Shown one piece after another: positions 5,731 to 6,160 of a stretch of DNA of 6,160 nt. The notes under the pieces were generated by a model. That model did not search any database. It saw nothing but the letters and a program-made list of their open reading frames with translations, and had not been told where the DNA came from. Within the stretch, counting starts at the first letter, position 1. The number at the start of each line of letters is the position of its first letter. The position numbers and the translations under genes were made by a program. Location of the stretch: contig JAUVUV010000142.1 in the NCBI GenBank assembly GCA_030604975.1, forward strand, positions 1 to 6,160, given 5' to 3'. Origin of the DNA: Candidatus Glassiibacteriota bacterium. Lineage in GTDB: Bacteria; Gemmatimonadota; Glassbacteria; GWA2-58-10.

Positions 5731-6160
5731 AGTAGATGAAATGTTGTCCAGAGGCCAAATTAGAGGGGGAGGATTTCCAGATTGAAAAATACCGCATACT
5801 GTGCTAAATCTACAACTAAAAAATTCGCTGTCGGAAGGGTACAGATATATTTATTGAAAACAGTACTGTCCGGTTAACTAACAGGCAGAAAGAAAAAGAT
5901 TATTTTATACTTCTTTTGGTGGCAAAAGAAGCAAAACCATTTCTTTTATAACTAAAAGAAACAAAAGTTAATCCTGCATTTGTCTCTTTTACTTCGCTCC
6001 TTACAAGCTCGCCTGATTCTCACTTGTCAGAACCAAGCCGAATCAATGGCATGCCCACCGGTCTAGCTCTACTCTGCCTGGGATGGAAATTACCTGGCCT
6101 TTACACGCTCGGAGTGGAGTTTCTCGAACATGCACCCCCTGATCAGGCGGCCTGCGGCCG
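5731..6160. other. 430-bp region without a convincing gene
   Basis: Bases 5731-5990 are AT-rich and include the sequence upstream of the ROK gene. A weak minus-strand promoter pair is possible: CGGACA at 5872-5867, 17 bp, then TATATC at 5849-5844. A 10-bp palindrome ACAGTACTGT (5860-5869) overlaps its -35. The tandem hairpins at 5910-5961 are listed separately. Bases 5991-6160 are more GC-rich. They contain a plus-strand frame from an ATG at 6051 that stays open to the edge, and two minus-strand frames entering from the edge and ending near 6091 and 6042. None of these has a recognisable motif or ribosome binding site, so I assign no gene. Confidence 0.6.
5910..5961. repeat. Two tandem 30-bp hairpin repeats
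   Basis: Unit 1 is CTTCTTTTG (5910-5918), loop GTGG, CAAAAGAAG (5923-5931). Unit 2 is TTTCTTTTA (5940-5948), loop TAAC, TAAAAGAAA (5953-5961). Each has a perfect 9-bp stem and a 4-nt loop, and each is followed by CAAAA; the period is 30 bp. The outermost and innermost pairs differ between units in a compensated way (C-G versus T-A, and G-C versus A-T). This points to a structured, possibly dispersed, non-coding repeat. The AT-rich stems without a clean following T-tract make a standard terminator less likely. Confidence 0.75.

Noticed and set aside
5910..5961. CRISPR array
   Set aside because: Only two units, with no unique spacers of regular length and no cas genes; the hairpin layout explains them.
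6138..6147. CCTGATCAGG palindrome, also present at 75-84
   Set aside because: A shared 10-mer is expected by chance many times in a window this long, and the first copy is within coding sequence.
6051..6160. Partial plus-strand gene running off the right edge
   Set aside because: The frame is open for 36 codons, but two minus-strand frames are also open here, and none shows a motif or ribosome binding site.

Overview
The window looks like a stretch of chromosome from a free-living, probably uncultured Gram-negative-type bacterium. The grounds are a secreted glycoside hydrolase with its own dockerin-like module, an HD-GYP cyclic-dinucleotide phosphodiesterase, a ROK sugar kinase and a Gfo/Idh/MocA oxidoreductase, in moderately GC-rich DNA with AT-rich intergenic gaps. 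This mix is common in FCB-group and other environmental lineages, but nothing here fixes the taxonomy, so that placement is a weak inference. There are no rRNA or tRNA genes, no CRISPR array and no transposase.

Left part (1-1250, all minus strand): a complete Gfo/Idh/MocA-family oxidoreductase is followed 83 bp downstream by the 5' end of a small antibiotic-biosynthesis-monooxygenase-fold (ABM) gene that runs off the window. The two may be co-transcribed from a promoter candidate at 1322-1349. The gap 1251-1513 is divergent. It also carries a sigma70-like promoter for the plus-strand HD-GYP gene (start 1514), with a 12-bp perfect palindrome overlapping its -10 box.

Centre (1514-3216): the HD-GYP gene converges on a minus-strand ABC transporter ATPase fragment. 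A strong bidirectional hairpin terminator (2831-2862) lies between them. The ABC frame keeps its promoter, ribosome binding site and Walker A, but stops after 115 codons, 6 bp from the terminator hairpin. It lacks the signature motif and Walker B, so it is best read as a decayed gene.

Right part (3472-5730, minus strand): a likely operon reads ROK kinase, then a 32-codon hydrophobic small ORF with a good Shine-Dalgarno, then a secreted GH5-type glycosidase ending in a two-repeat dockerin. The inferred logic is extracellular beta-glycan cleavage followed by cytoplasmic sugar phosphorylation. The ROK protein lacks the cysteine zinc motif usual in its family. Bases 5731-6160 hold no convincing gene. 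They contain two tandem 9-bp-stem hairpins with compensated base-pair changes, which look like a non-coding repeat element. No clear new defence or mobile system is visible; the most unusual items are the small ORF, the covarying tandem hairpins and the truncated ABC gene beside its terminator.
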